From DTFZ01 sp964510055 (GTDB lineage Bacteria > Bacillota > Clostridia > Christensenellales > SZUA-584): a stretch of DNA of 18,801 nucleotides. Shown piece by piece: positions 1-8,406 of this stretch; position 1 is the stretch's first letter, and each line of letters starts with the position of its first letter. The notes under the pieces are model-generated. The model saw only the letters and a list, made by a program, of their open reading frames with translations, searched no databases and was not told where the DNA came from. The stretch spans positions 1-18,801 of the forward strand of contig CAZDZY010000058.1 of NCBI GenBank assembly GCA_964510055.1, in the 5' to 3' direction. Position numbers and translations under genes: made by a program.

Positions 1-1
1 C

Positions 2-325
2 GCGTTATCGGCGGGAGAAAAGAAGCTGCTTGACATAATACGCTGTATGCTGCTGAAGCCGCGCTGCTTGCTGATGGACGAGCCTACTGCCGGTCTGCCT
101 CATGACCTGAAGGAAAAAGTTATAGAGTTGATGTATAAAAAGAGCTCTGAGGAAGGCATGTCCATTATTATCGTAGAGCACGATTTAGACCTTATTTGGA
201 GAGTGACAGAACATATATTTTTCATGGCGGAAGGGCAAATAATGCTGGAGGGAACTGCTGAAGAGATCCGCAACCATGAACTGGTAATTAGTAAATATAT
301 GGGGGAAGACGATGTTAAAGATTAA
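2..325 (+). CDS. livG: LivG-type ABC transporter ATP-binding protein, 3' part
   Basis: This is the C-terminal part of an ABC ATPase whose 5' end lies outside the window. The frame is open from base 2 and ends at TAA 323-325. It begins in the ABC signature (LSAGE) and continues with Walker B (CLLMDEPTAG), the D-loop and the switch histidine in IVEHD. It ends with the tail typical of LivG proteins (EGTAEEIRNHELVISKYMGE). LivG pairs with LivF to power uptake of branched-chain amino acids or related small polar solutes through LivHM. The substrate cannot be read from an ATPase. The last 14 bases overlap livF, so the two are translationally coupled. An internal ATG at 47 is not the start, because the signature motif lies upstream of it. 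Confidence 0.9.
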   Translation, partial: ALSAGEKKLLDIIRCMLLKPRCLLMDEPTAGLPHDLKEKVIELMYKKSSEEGMSIIIVEHDLDLIWRVTEHIFFMAEGQIMLEGTAEEIRNHELVISKYMGEDDVKD

Positions 326-1007
326 TAATGTTTCAAGCGGATACGGTGAAGTGACGGTAATAGACAACCTGAATGTTGAAATTGGACATGAAGTTTTCGC
401 GGTGCTTGGGGCAAACGGAGTAGGCAAGAGCACGCTGATGAAAACTATAGCTAGAGTTTTGCCGTTGAAAAGCGGGAGTATTATTTTTAACGGCGAAGAC
501 ATTTCACGGCTTACTCCGTTTCAGGTGGCCTCGAAGGATTTGGCTTATGTTCCCCAGGAGGAATTGATTTTCCCAAATCTGACGGTTGCGGAGAATCTGA
601 CTGTTGGCGGACTGCTGATTGGAAAGAAGAGAATAAAGAAGAAGATGGAAGAGGTGTACGGAGTTTTTCCGGACATTTATCCGCGGCGCGAACAAAAGGC
701 CGGAAGCTTAAGCGGCGGGGAAGCCCAGATGCTTGCGGTAGGCCGGGCGCTGATGCAGGAGCCCAAGCTGATACTTTTGGATGAACCGACAGCGGGGTTG
801 TCCCCTAAAAACGTGGATTTCTTCTTTAAAAAAGTGGTAGAGATACGTAAAACCAAGAATGTAAGCGTAGTGATTTCCGAACAGAACGCGGTGAAAGCTC
901 TCGCAATCGCCGACAGGGTGATGGTGTTGTCTGTAGGAAAAGTATTTTTAATCGACGAGGCTAAAAACGTATCGATGGATAAATTGAAAGAAGGTTACAG
1001 AATTTAA
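312..1007 (+). CDS. livF: LivF-type ABC transporter ATP-binding protein
   Basis: This 231-residue protein has the normal LivF length. Walker A is GANGVGKST (residues 33-41), the Q-loop is at Q82, the signature LSGGEAQ is at 133-139 and Walker B LILLDEP is at 153-159. The switch region reads SEQN, as is usual in LivF where the histidine is replaced. It acts on the cytoplasmic face of the membrane with LivG to drive import of branched-chain amino acids or another small solute. The ATG at 312 follows a GGGGGAAG ribosome site inside the end of livG. It lies 94 bases upstream of the oxidoreductase gene on the same strand, so it could supply substrate to the BMC pathway. No sequence feature proves that link. 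Confidence 0.92.
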   Translation: MLKINNVSSGYGEVTVIDNLNVEIGHEVFAVLGANGVGKSTLMKTIARVLPLKSGSIIFNGEDISRLTPFQVASKDLAYVPQEELIFPNLTVAENLTVGGLLIGKKRIKKKMEEVYGVFPDIYPRREQKAGSLSGGEAQMLAVGRALMQEPKLILLDEPTAGLSPKNVDFFFKKVVEIRKTKNVSVVISEQNAVKALAIADRVMVLSVGKVFLIDEAKNVSMDKLKEGYRI

Positions 1008-1044
1008 AAATTCATTTACCAAAGATATGGGCGGGCATATGCTG

Positions 1045-1097
1045 TTGCGCCTATAACCGAAATAAATCATTCTTAATATACTTAAAGTTTTGGAGGT
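1045..1097 (+). promoter_or_regulatory. Gap before the BMC operon: weak promoter candidate and strong ribosome site
   Basis: The 94-base gap between livF and the oxidoreductase gene is AT-rich at its right end. It contains a good -10-like hexamer TATACT (1077-1082), but the -35 position is poor. TTGCGC at 1045-1050 is too far upstream to match it at 16-18 bases. The Shine-Dalgarno TGGAGGT (1091-1097) is strong and fixes the ATG at 1102. No convincing terminator hairpin for the liv genes is visible, so readthrough from liv is possible. Confidence 0.25.
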
Positions 1098-1101
1098 CAC
1101 T

Positions 1102-3216
1102 ATGGAATTCAAAAATCTATTTCAGCCGATAAAGATCGGCAAAATGACGGTACCGAACAGGATAGTGCACGCGCCGACCGATATCAGCACATGCACTACC
1201 GAGGGAGAAGTTACGGAGCGCCTTATAGCGTACAACGAAGAGATCGCCAAAGGCGGATGCGGCCTTATTATAATAGGCGCGTCCAGTCCCGACCGCGTTA
1301 CGGGCAGGCCGTCGATAACTGCCGTATCAGTCGACCAGGATTACTTCATTCCGGGGCTTCACCGCCTCGCGGAATCGATGCACAAACACGGGGCGAAATG
1401 CGCCGTGCAGATACAGCACCCCGGAAGGCAGGCTGTATACCCGAGGGACAAGCAGATATCCTGTTCTGATATGGTAACGCATATACCCGGAAGCTCCGGC
1501 CACGAGGTAATATACGCCGAAGGCGAAGCAAAGGGAAAGATCGCCCGCGCGATGACCGTAGAGGAGATATACGACCTTATAGAGAAATTCGCCGAAGGCG
1601 CGTGGAGAGTGCAGCAGGCGGGGTTCGACGCTGTTGAGCTGCACGGGGCGCACGGGTATATGATAGCGCAGTTTATGAGCCCGTATACAAACAAGCGCAC
1701 CGACCGCTTTGGCGGGTCGTTCGACAACCGGATGCGCTTCGTGCTCGAGATAATAGACCGGATACATCGTAAATGCGGCAAAGACTTCCCCGTTATGGTC
1801 AGGTATTCCGGCGAAGAGTGGATGCCGGGCTCGAGGAAAATCGACGAATCTATAGAGATAGCGAAGGCACTCGAAAAAGCGGGCGTCGCGGCCCTCGATA
1901 TAAGCGCGGGTATATTCGACGCGCCGGGGCCCACGATGGACCCGATGTATTACAGGGAAGGATGGAACACCTATTCAGCAAAAGCTATAAAAGATAACGT
2001 CTCAATACCGGTAATAACGAGCCATTCGCTCAGGAACCCCGAATACTGCGACAGGATAATAGGCGAAGGCCAGGTCGATATGATCGGGTTGTCGCGGCAG
2101 CTCATCGCCGATCCATACTGGGCGAACAAGGCTAAAGCCGGGCAGGTCAAGGAGATACGCCGCTGTATCAGCTGTCTCATAGGGTGCTGGAAAGATTCGC
2201 TCATGGTCAAGCACGAAATGCGCTGTGCAATAAACCCCGCTATAGGGGACACTCGCTTCCTCGATATACAGCCCGCAAAGATCAGCCTAAAGGTGGCCGT
2301 AGTCGGCGGCGGCATAGCAGGCATGGAGGCGGCGCGCATTGCGACGCTAAGAGGCCACAAAGTGACTATATTCGAGAAGGAAAACGAGCTGGGCGGAATT
2401 CTTCGCACATGCTGTATGGTTCCTCCGAAAGACCGCATGAAATGGTATATGGACTGGATACGCGAGCAGACAGCTGCATTGGGCGTTGAGGTAAGGCTGC
2501 GCACAGAGGCGAAACCTGAAATGCTCAAAGGATATGATGTCGTGCTCTGCGGTACCGGCGCGAAGACGGTAATCCCGGACATCCCGGGCGCAGCGAAGGC
2601 TATAAGGTTCGAAGACGTTCTTGTATGCACGAAGAAAAACTGCGAATACTGGCCTAAAGAAGGCAAGAGGGATCCCGCCAAGGTCGGAAACAGGGTAATA
2701 ATAATGGGCAATCATTACGCCGCGACCGATACCGCGGAAATGCTCGGACTAAGGGGCAAAGATATCACTATCGTAACTGAAGATAAGGAGTTTGCTCCCG
2801 AGATAGAACCTATCCACAAAGAAGTCATGAAGATGCGCTTTGCGGGCGGCAACGGGCAGGGGCTCGAGGGAACGCCTTTTAAAGTACCTGTGAAGATACT
2901 CACGGGAACGGTGGTATTGGAGATAAAAGATAACGAGGCGGTCATGCTCGATAAGGAATTTAACAGGTTCACAGTCCCGTTCGATACATTCATACTCGCC
3001 GAGACTGTTCCGGACGATAAGCTGTATCAGAGCCTACTTTCGGCAGGGCTGCTAGTGGCCAATATCGGCGACAGCAAGTTCGTGCGCAATGTACGCGGCG
3101 CCATGACCGACGGTGCGCAAGCGGGGCTCATGCTGGACGACGGGCTGTTTATGAACGCAAACAACACGCTTTCCTGTGGTCTTCCGCTCGATGTGCGGAA
3201 GCTGACAAACGTATAA
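1102..3216 (+). CDS. OYE/2,4-dienoyl-CoA reductase-type Fe-S flavin oxidoreductase
   Basis: This 704-residue protein has the FadH/trimethylamine-dehydrogenase architecture. An N-terminal Old Yellow Enzyme TIM barrel (about 1-350) carries HGAHGY (181-186), the FMSPYTNKRTDRFGG stretch and a SRQLIADP motif. A 4Fe-4S ligand set follows at C355, C358, C362 and C375. The C-terminal half is an FAD/NAD(P) reductase with a dinucleotide motif GGGIAG (402-407). The family moves hydride from NAD(P)H through FAD and Fe-S to FMN, to reduce an activated C=C bond or a related substrate in the cytoplasm. The second nucleotide motif is degenerate (GNHYAATD). ATG 1102 is chosen over an in-frame TTG at 1090 because the ribosome site TGGAGGT lies between them. 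It is the first gene of the apparent BMC operon; the substrate is unknown. Confidence 0.9.
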   Translation: MEFKNLFQPIKIGKMTVPNRIVHAPTDISTCTTEGEVTERLIAYNEEIAKGGCGLIIIGASSPDRVTGRPSITAVSVDQDYFIPGLHRLAESMHKHGAKCAVQIQHPGRQAVYPRDKQISCSDMVTHIPGSSGHEVIYAEGEAKGKIARAMTVEEIYDLIEKFAEGAWRVQQAGFDAVELHGAHGYMIAQFMSPYTNKRTDRFGGSFDNRMRFVLEIIDRIHRKCGKDFPVMVRYSGEEWMPGSRKIDESIEIAKALEKAGVAALDISAGIFDAPGPTMDPMYYREGWNTYSAKAIKDNVSIPVITSHSLRNPEYCDRIIGEGQVDMIGLSRQLIADPYWANKAKAGQVKEIRRCISCLIGCWKDSLMVKHEMRCAINPAIGDTRFLDIQPAKISLKVAVVGGGIAGMEAARIATLRGHKVTIFEKENELGGILRTCCMVPPKDRMKWYMDWIREQTAALGVEVRLRTEAKPEMLKGYDVVLCGTGAKTVIPDIPGAAKAIRFEDVLVCTKKNCEYWPKEGKRDPAKVGNRVIIMGNHYAATDTAEMLGLRGKDITIVTEDKEFAPEIEPIHKEVMKMRFAGGNGQGLEGTPFKVPVKILTGTVVLEIKDNEAVMLDKEFNRFTVPFDTFILAETVPDDKLYQSLLSAGLLVANIGDSKFVRNVRGAMTDGAQAGLMLDDGLFMNANNTLSCGLPLDVRKLTNV

Positions 3217-3237
3217 AACCTGAAAGGAGATTATAAT

Positions 3238-4152
3238 ATGAAACTGGGGCTTGTAAGCGCCATACTTGGCGAATTGAAATTCGAAGAGGTCGTAGACTTT
3301 CTTTCAAAAAACGGGCTTAAGTCGGTTGAAGTCGCATGCTGGCCTGTCGGGAAAGCGGAAAGGCGATACGCAGGCGTTACGCATATCGACGTTGCGACGC
3401 TGGATTCCGCCAAGGCGGATTATTATAACGGCTACCTCAAAGATAAGAAAATCGAGATCGCTGCAATGGCGTATTCGCCTAACCCGTTGACGGGAGACCT
3501 TTCAAAGCGCGAGTTCTATATCGGGCATATAAAGAAGGTAATAGAAGGCGCGAGGATCATGGGCGTAAAATACATGGATACGTTCATAGGGAAAAATAAT
3601 GCGATACCGATCAAGGATAACATGGAAGAATTCAAAAAAGTCTGGCCGGATATTATTAAATTCGCGGAGGACAACGGCGTTGTACTCAGCTTTGAAAACT
3701 GCCCGATGTATTTTTCGATGGACGAATGGCCGGGCGGCACAAACCTCGCCAGCTTTCCGAAAATATGGCGAGAGATGTTTTCGATGATAGACAGCAAAAA
3801 CTTCGGCATGTGCTATGACCCCTCGCATCTCGTATGGCAGCGTATGGACTATATAAAGCCCGTCTACGAGTTCAAGGAAAAGATAACGAACGTGCATATC
3901 AAAGACACGAAATTCTTTGCGGACAAGTATGACGATGTGGGGCTGCTGGCGACGCCGCTCGAGTATCACCAGCCCAAGCTGCCGGGTCTCGGGGACGTGG
4001 ACTGGGGTAAATTCATATCCGCTCTTACAGATATACGCTTCAAGGGCTCCGCTCTCATTGAGGTCGAAGACAGGGCTTTCGACAATACACTCGAAGACAG
4101 GATAGAAGGCATACTGATATCGAGGAACTATATGAGCCGTTACATTGTATAA
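3238..4152 (+). CDS. Sugar-phosphate isomerase/epimerase (AP-endonuclease-2-like TIM barrel)
   Basis: This 304-residue protein belongs to the xylose-isomerase-like TIM-barrel family that includes IolE, IolI, IolH and D-tagatose epimerases. The four expected metal ligands are visible: E153 in SFENCP, D194 in YDPSH, H220 in VHIKD and E275 in IEVEDR. A second histidine follows at H197. Members isomerise, epimerise or dehydrate sugars, inosose or sugar phosphates in the cytoplasm with a divalent metal; the exact reaction cannot be read here. ATG 3238 has an AAAGGAGA site at 3223-3230. It lies between the oxidoreductase and the Gfo/Idh/MocA dehydrogenase with gaps of about 20 bases, so it is co-transcribed. 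A decayed paralogue lies at 6434-7253. Confidence 0.88.
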   Translation: MKLGLVSAILGELKFEEVVDFLSKNGLKSVEVACWPVGKAERRYAGVTHIDVATLDSAKADYYNGYLKDKKIEIAAMAYSPNPLTGDLSKREFYIGHIKKVIEGARIMGVKYMDTFIGKNNAIPIKDNMEEFKKVWPDIIKFAEDNGVVLSFENCPMYFSMDEWPGGTNLASFPKIWREMFSMIDSKNFGMCYDPSHLVWQRMDYIKPVYEFKEKITNVHIKDTKFFADKYDDVGLLATPLEYHQPKLPGLGDVDWGKFISALTDIRFKGSALIEVEDRAFDNTLEDRIEGILISRNYMSRYIV

Positions 4153-4172
4153 ACAGAAGGAGGCGAGAGATT

Positions 4173-5315
4173 ATGGAAAACATTAAAGTCGGCGTTATAG
4201 GCACCGGTTTTATAGGGCCCGCTCACATCGAGGCATTGAGACGTTTGGGTTATGTGGATGTTGTGGCGCTCGCTGACGTAAGCGACGAGGTCGCAGCCAA
4301 AAAGGCAGCCGAGCTCTATATCCCTTATTCCACCGGCGACTATAAAAAGGTAATAGAAAACAGAGAAATAAAGGCCGTCCATATATGCACGCCCAACAAC
4401 CTGCATTACACGATGAGCAAAGAGGCGCTTTTGGCAGGAAAGCATGTGATATGCGAAAAGCCGCTTGCGGTAAGTATAAACGAGGCGGAAGACCTTATAA
4501 GTACTGCGAAGGCTACCGGGCTGATAAACGCAGTTCATTTCAACGTTCGCTTTTACCCGGCTATACACCAGATACGTGCGATGATAAAGAACGGAGAGCT
4601 CGGAGAAATATATGCCGTAAACGGCTCATACCAGCAGGACTGGCTGTTCTTCGATACTGATTATAACTGGCGGCTCGAGCCAAAATACAGCGGCAAGTCG
4701 AAGGCGGTTGCCGACATAGGCTCCCACTGGTTCGACGCGGTGGAGTTCATGACCGGGCTCAAGACCGCGAAGGTGTGTGCCGATTTTGCTACGCTGCATC
4801 CGGTAAGGAAAAAACCGCTCAAACCTATCGAGACATATTCCGGCAAGCTGCTCACCGAAAAAGACTACGAAAACGTGCCTATACAGACAGAAGACTACGC
4901 TTCGGTGCTTTTCCGGTTCGACAGCGGCGCTCACGGCAGCTGCACTGTGAACCAGATGGCCGCAGGCAGGAAGAACCGCATATATTTCGAGGTCTACGGG
5001 AGCAAGGCCGCGGTCGCTTACAATACGGAACAGCCCAACGAGATATGGATAGGGCGCAGGGAGACAGCAAACGGGCAGCTCATGAAAGATCCGTCGCTTA
5101 TGGACCCTTCTGCGAGGGAGATAATAAACTTCCCGGGCGGGCATAACGAAGGGTTCCCCGATACGTCGAAACAACTGTTTAAAAAGGTATACGGGTATAT
5201 GACCGGAGCCATAAAAGAAATACAGTACCCTACATTCGAGGCGGGCCTCAGGGAGCTGATTATCTGCGAAAAGATAGTTGAATCTGCGCGGAGCGAAAAA
5301 TGGGTAAATGTCTGA
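4173..5315 (+). CDS. Gfo/Idh/MocA family NAD(P)-dependent oxidoreductase
   Basis: This 380-residue protein has the usual length for the family. The N-terminal Rossmann fold contains GVIGTGFIG (residues 7-15) for NAD(P). The conserved EKP triad lies at 95-97, with K96 as the likely catalytic lysine, and D181-x-G-x-H185 follows in the substrate domain. Family members such as IolG and glucose-fructose oxidoreductase oxidise or reduce a hydroxyl on sugars, cyclitols or glycosides. The ribosome site AGAAGGAGG (4155-4163) fixes ATG 4173. The 3' end overlaps the following kinase by 16 bases, which implies coupled translation. Placement beside an isomerase and a PfkB kinase recalls inositol catabolism gene sets, but the substrate is not identifiable. 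Confidence 0.9.
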   Translation: MENIKVGVIGTGFIGPAHIEALRRLGYVDVVALADVSDEVAAKKAAELYIPYSTGDYKKVIENREIKAVHICTPNNLHYTMSKEALLAGKHVICEKPLAVSINEAEDLISTAKATGLINAVHFNVRFYPAIHQIRAMIKNGELGEIYAVNGSYQQDWLFFDTDYNWRLEPKYSGKSKAVADIGSHWFDAVEFMTGLKTAKVCADFATLHPVRKKPLKPIETYSGKLLTEKDYENVPIQTEDYASVLFRFDSGAHGSCTVNQMAAGRKNRIYFEVYGSKAAVAYNTEQPNEIWIGRRETANGQLMKDPSLMDPSAREIINFPGGHNEGFPDTSKQLFKKVYGYMTGAIKEIQYPTFEAGLRELIICEKIVESARSEKWVNV

Positions 5316-6379
5316 TGCCTTCATGGCTGAAACCCGGACGTATCGAAGAGATCGTCCGGGCTTTTCCCTCAAAAAGAATAGCCGTGGCAGGGGACTTCTT
5401 CCTCGACAGGATATTTATGATCGACAGGAGCCTGGACGAGCCGTCGGTTGAAACGGGCATTACCGCATATCAGGTAAAATCGAGAAAGCTGCTGCCGGGC
5501 GCGGCGGGTGTGGCAACGAACAACCTTTCCGCGTTCGGAATCTCTGAGATCTATTCAGTTGCCCTTATGGGAGACGACGGGGAGTCTTACGATCTTGTAA
5601 AGGGCCTCAGGGCCGGGAACGTGAACACGGAATATATGGTGAGGTCGGAAGATATCTTCACGCCGACTTACACGAAGACGATGTTCGATCTTCCGTCAGG
5701 GCTTGAGGAAACACATCGGATAGATATCAAGAACAGGAAGCCGGCGCCGGAGCACGCGGAGAAGCAGATAATTTCTAACCTTTACCAAGTCGCTGAAAAG
5801 GTTGACGCGCTTATTATTCTTGAACAGCTCAAAGACGGCAGTTTCGGAGTCTTCACAGAAAATGTTATAAAGTCGTTGTCGGATATCGCCGCTCAAAGGC
5901 CTGACCTGGTCATTGTGGCGGATTCGCGGTTCAATATAGCCCACTTCTCAGGGCTTACGGTAAAATGCAATGACCTCGAGGCTGTACGCGCTGCATATCC
6001 CGAGATAAGTTTACAGCCCGGCCAGGAGATCGATGACGCACTGATAGAGGACGCAATGGAAAGCATAGCCCGGAGGACCGGGAAGGACGTGTTCGTTTCA
6101 TGCGGCTCTAAAGGCATAAAAGTCAAGGACGCCGAAGGTGTAGAAACGGTACCGGGCTTTAAAGTAGAAGGACCTATAGATATATGCGGTGCGGGAGACT
6201 CCGCGACTACGGGCATAGCTTGCGCTCTCTGCGCTGGAGCTGCTGTGCGGGAAGCCGCTTTGATAGGAAACCTTGTCGCTTCTATAACTATACAGCAGAT
6301 AGGCGTTACCGGAACGGCGACGATCCCCCAGATCCTTGAAAGGCTCGGTGAATACCTTAATATATTTGAAAGGATGTAG
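5300..6379 (+). CDS. PfkB-family carbohydrate kinase 1
   Basis: This 359-residue PfkB/ribokinase-fold protein has AVAGDFFLDR near the N-terminus. A sugar-binding LLPGAAGVATNN segment (about 64-75) stands in place of the usual GG(N/A) motif, and the GAGD anion-hole and base motif is at 297-300 with D300 as catalytic base. The N-terminal half resembles heptose-phosphate kinases of the HldE/RfaE1 type. It would phosphorylate a sugar or sugar phosphate with ATP in the cytoplasm, making the phosphorylated substrate an aldolase needs. ATG 5300 has GGAG at 5290-5293 with good spacing. A second in-frame ATG at 5315 overlaps the upstream TGA but has only a weak ribosome site. It ends with TAG, which shows that TAG is a normal stop here. 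Confidence 0.88.
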   Translation: MGKCLMPSWLKPGRIEEIVRAFPSKRIAVAGDFFLDRIFMIDRSLDEPSVETGITAYQVKSRKLLPGAAGVATNNLSAFGISEIYSVALMGDDGESYDLVKGLRAGNVNTEYMVRSEDIFTPTYTKTMFDLPSGLEETHRIDIKNRKPAPEHAEKQIISNLYQVAEKVDALIILEQLKDGSFGVFTENVIKSLSDIAAQRPDLVIVADSRFNIAHFSGLTVKCNDLEAVRAAYPEISLQPGQEIDDALIEDAMESIARRTGKDVFVSCGSKGIKVKDAEGVETVPGFKVEGPIDICGAGDSATTGIACALCAGAAVREAALIGNLVASITIQQIGVTGTATIPQILERLGEYLNIFERM

Positions 6380-6433
6380 ACATCAGATTTCACATTTATA
6401 TTTTAGGATATTAGTTTAGTTAAAATAAAAACC

Positions 6434-7253
6434 ATGAAAGTGCTGGCCTAAGGGAAAAGCGGAACGGCGTTACGCGGGAGTTACGCATATCGACGCCGGG
6501 GAATTGACTCGTGAAAAAGCTGCAGAGATAAACGGATATCTTGATAAAAATGGGATAACTATTTCAGCCCTCGGGTATTACCCAAACCCGCTGGACGCTG
6601 ATTTGGATCAGCGGGCCGTGTATATCGGGCATATAAGAAAGTGCATAAAAGCCGCTGAGCCGCTCGACCTTAAAAACTTCAACACGTTCATAGGTAAAGA
6701 CCCGTTAAAGCCAATTACTGAGAATATGCAGGAATTTAAGCGCGTCTGGCCAGATATCATTAAGTACGCGGAAGACTGCGGGTTAAAAGTCGGGATAGAA
6801 AACTGCCTTATGTACTTCAAGGACGAATGGCCGGGCGGAAAGAACCTCGCTTAGTCGCCGAAAATATGGAGGGACATGTTTTCGGAAATAGACAGCGATT
6901 GCTTCGGGCTCAACTACGATCCTTCGCACCTTGTATGGCAGAGGATGGATTATATCGCGCCGATATATGAGTTCCGGAGCAAGATGTTCCATTTCCATAT
7001 CAAAGACGCGAAGGTATATCATGATAAGTATAATGACGTCGGAATATTCGCCGCACCGCTGGACTATCACGCGCCTAAACTCCCGGGGCTCGGCGACATA
7101 GACTGGGGAAAAACGATTTCCGCATTGACGGATATAAGGTATAACGGATGCGCCGTTATTGAAGTTGAAGACAGGGCATTTGAAGACACGCTGCAGGATA
7201 GGCTCGATTCGATAATACTTTCCAGGAATTACATCAGCCAGTTCATTTTATAA
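6434..7253 (+). pseudogene. Decayed second sugar-phosphate isomerase/epimerase
   Basis: This is a clear paralogue of the 3238-4152 gene, readable in one frame from about 6441 (CWPKGKAERRYAG) to the TAA at 7251-7253. Two lesions break it. Relative to copy 1, about 92 bases coding for the first 33 residues are missing, so the only ATG (6434) is out of frame and meets a stop after five codons. An in-frame TAG at 6852-6854 falls where copy 1 has Ser (NLA-stop-SPKIW). No other frameshift is seen, and all four metal-ligand motifs survive (IENC, YDPSH, FHIKD, IEVEDR), so decay looks recent. An internal TTG at 6504 could start only a fragment. The two copies differ at many residues, so this was an old, distinct paralogue rather than a fresh duplicate. 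Confidence 0.88.
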
Positions 7254-7262
7254 GGGAAACAC

Positions 7263-8384
7263 ATGGAAAGAGAAAGCAGAAAAGCATTATCTGAAAAACT
7301 AAAAAGCATAAATACAAGCAATTATGCGCTTGTCGGGTTTGACGGTTTCGTTGACGAAGTCGTACATGTCGTCGACAAGAGGACCGGGATCGAAGAATAT
7401 ATCCGGCTCGATTCTATGGCGGAATACGGAAACCGCATAGCTAAAAGCGCGGGCCTTTCCACGAACATAGAAATGGTGACGGTGCAGCAGAAGCTTGGCG
7501 GAAACGGGCCCATATTCGCAAACTCGCTCATATCGTACGGCGTAAACCTTACGTATATTGGCGCATTGGGTGTCCCTGATATACATCCCGTATTTAAGGA
7601 TATGGTTTCCCGGTGCGCTGCCATATCGATCGCAAACCCAGCGAGGACAGATGCCATAGAGTTTTTTGACGGCAAAATAATAAGTTCGAAGCTCGAGACG
7701 TTTAAAGAAATCACATGGAAATCGGTTGAGGAAAAGGTAGGCGTCAGCCGCTTCGGGGAGCTTATCGGACAGTGCGACCTTGTAGGTTTTGAAAACTGGA
7801 CAATGATTTATTATATGAGCGAAGTTTTCGAGCATATAATCTCTGACGTTCTGCCGCGCCTTAAAAAGCGCGAACCAAAGCCCGTCATATTCTTCGACCT
7901 GGCCGACCCTGAAAAACGTGAAGGTATTGAGATAGCTCATGCTTTAGAGCTGATAGGGGAGTTCGGCGGATATTTTACCGTTGTTCTCGGGCTCAACAAA
8001 AAAGAAGCCTGCGAGATAGCCGCGCTTTTAGGCCTTGGCATAGAGAGTTACGACAGACAGGAACTACGGCCGCTCACCGAATATATCTATTCGAAGATAA
8101 ACGTGGATATGCTGGTAGTGCATCCGCTGAAAGAAGCATGCGCCGTTTCAAAGGACGGATATTTCAGCGCTCAGGGGCCGTATACGGAAAAGCCGAAGCT
8201 CACTACAGGGGCGGGAGATAATTTCAATTCCGGGTTCATCCTCGGCGTAATAACGGGTTTGGGGCTGGAGGACTCTCTGCTGCTCGGGACCGCGACTTCA
8301 GGTTTTTATGTAAGGCATATGAGGTCGCCTGAGCTGTCGGAGATAATCAAATTTCTAAACGACTGGTCAGACAACAATGTATAG
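7263..8384 (+). CDS. PfkB-family carbohydrate kinase 2
   Basis: This 373-residue protein has a PfkB fold distinct from kinase 1. It has VGFDGFVDEV near residue 24, the GGNGP substrate motif at 79-83 and TTGAGDNFNSG at 314-324 with D319 as catalytic base. It probably phosphorylates a sugar; deoxyribose kinases and IolC are in this superfamily, but the substrate cannot be assigned. The ATG at 7263 follows AAGGGA (7252-7257), 9 bases after the decayed isomerase. The gene ends with TAG just 22 bases before the first shell gene, so it sits at the joint between the upstream enzymes and the microcompartment. It lacks an obvious encapsulation helix, since its N-terminus is short and runs straight into the fold, so it probably acts outside the shell. 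Confidence 0.87.
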   Translation: MERESRKALSEKLKSINTSNYALVGFDGFVDEVVHVVDKRTGIEEYIRLDSMAEYGNRIAKSAGLSTNIEMVTVQQKLGGNGPIFANSLISYGVNLTYIGALGVPDIHPVFKDMVSRCAAISIANPARTDAIEFFDGKIISSKLETFKEITWKSVEEKVGVSRFGELIGQCDLVGFENWTMIYYMSEVFEHIISDVLPRLKKREPKPVIFFDLADPEKREGIEIAHALELIGEFGGYFTVVLGLNKKEACEIAALLGLGIESYDRQELRPLTEYIYSKINVDMLVVHPLKEACAVSKDGYFSAQGPYTEKPKLTTGAGDNFNSGFILGVITGLGLEDSLLLGTATSGFYVRHMRSPELSEIIKFLNDWSDNNV

Positions 8385-8406
8385 AAATAAAACACAGGAG
8401 GTCAAT

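Noticed and set aside
6852..6854. In-frame TAG in the second isomerase as a possible pyrrolysine or readthrough codon.
   Set aside because: The same gene also lacks its 5' end, the position is an ordinary serine in the paralogue, and TAG ends both kinase genes normally.
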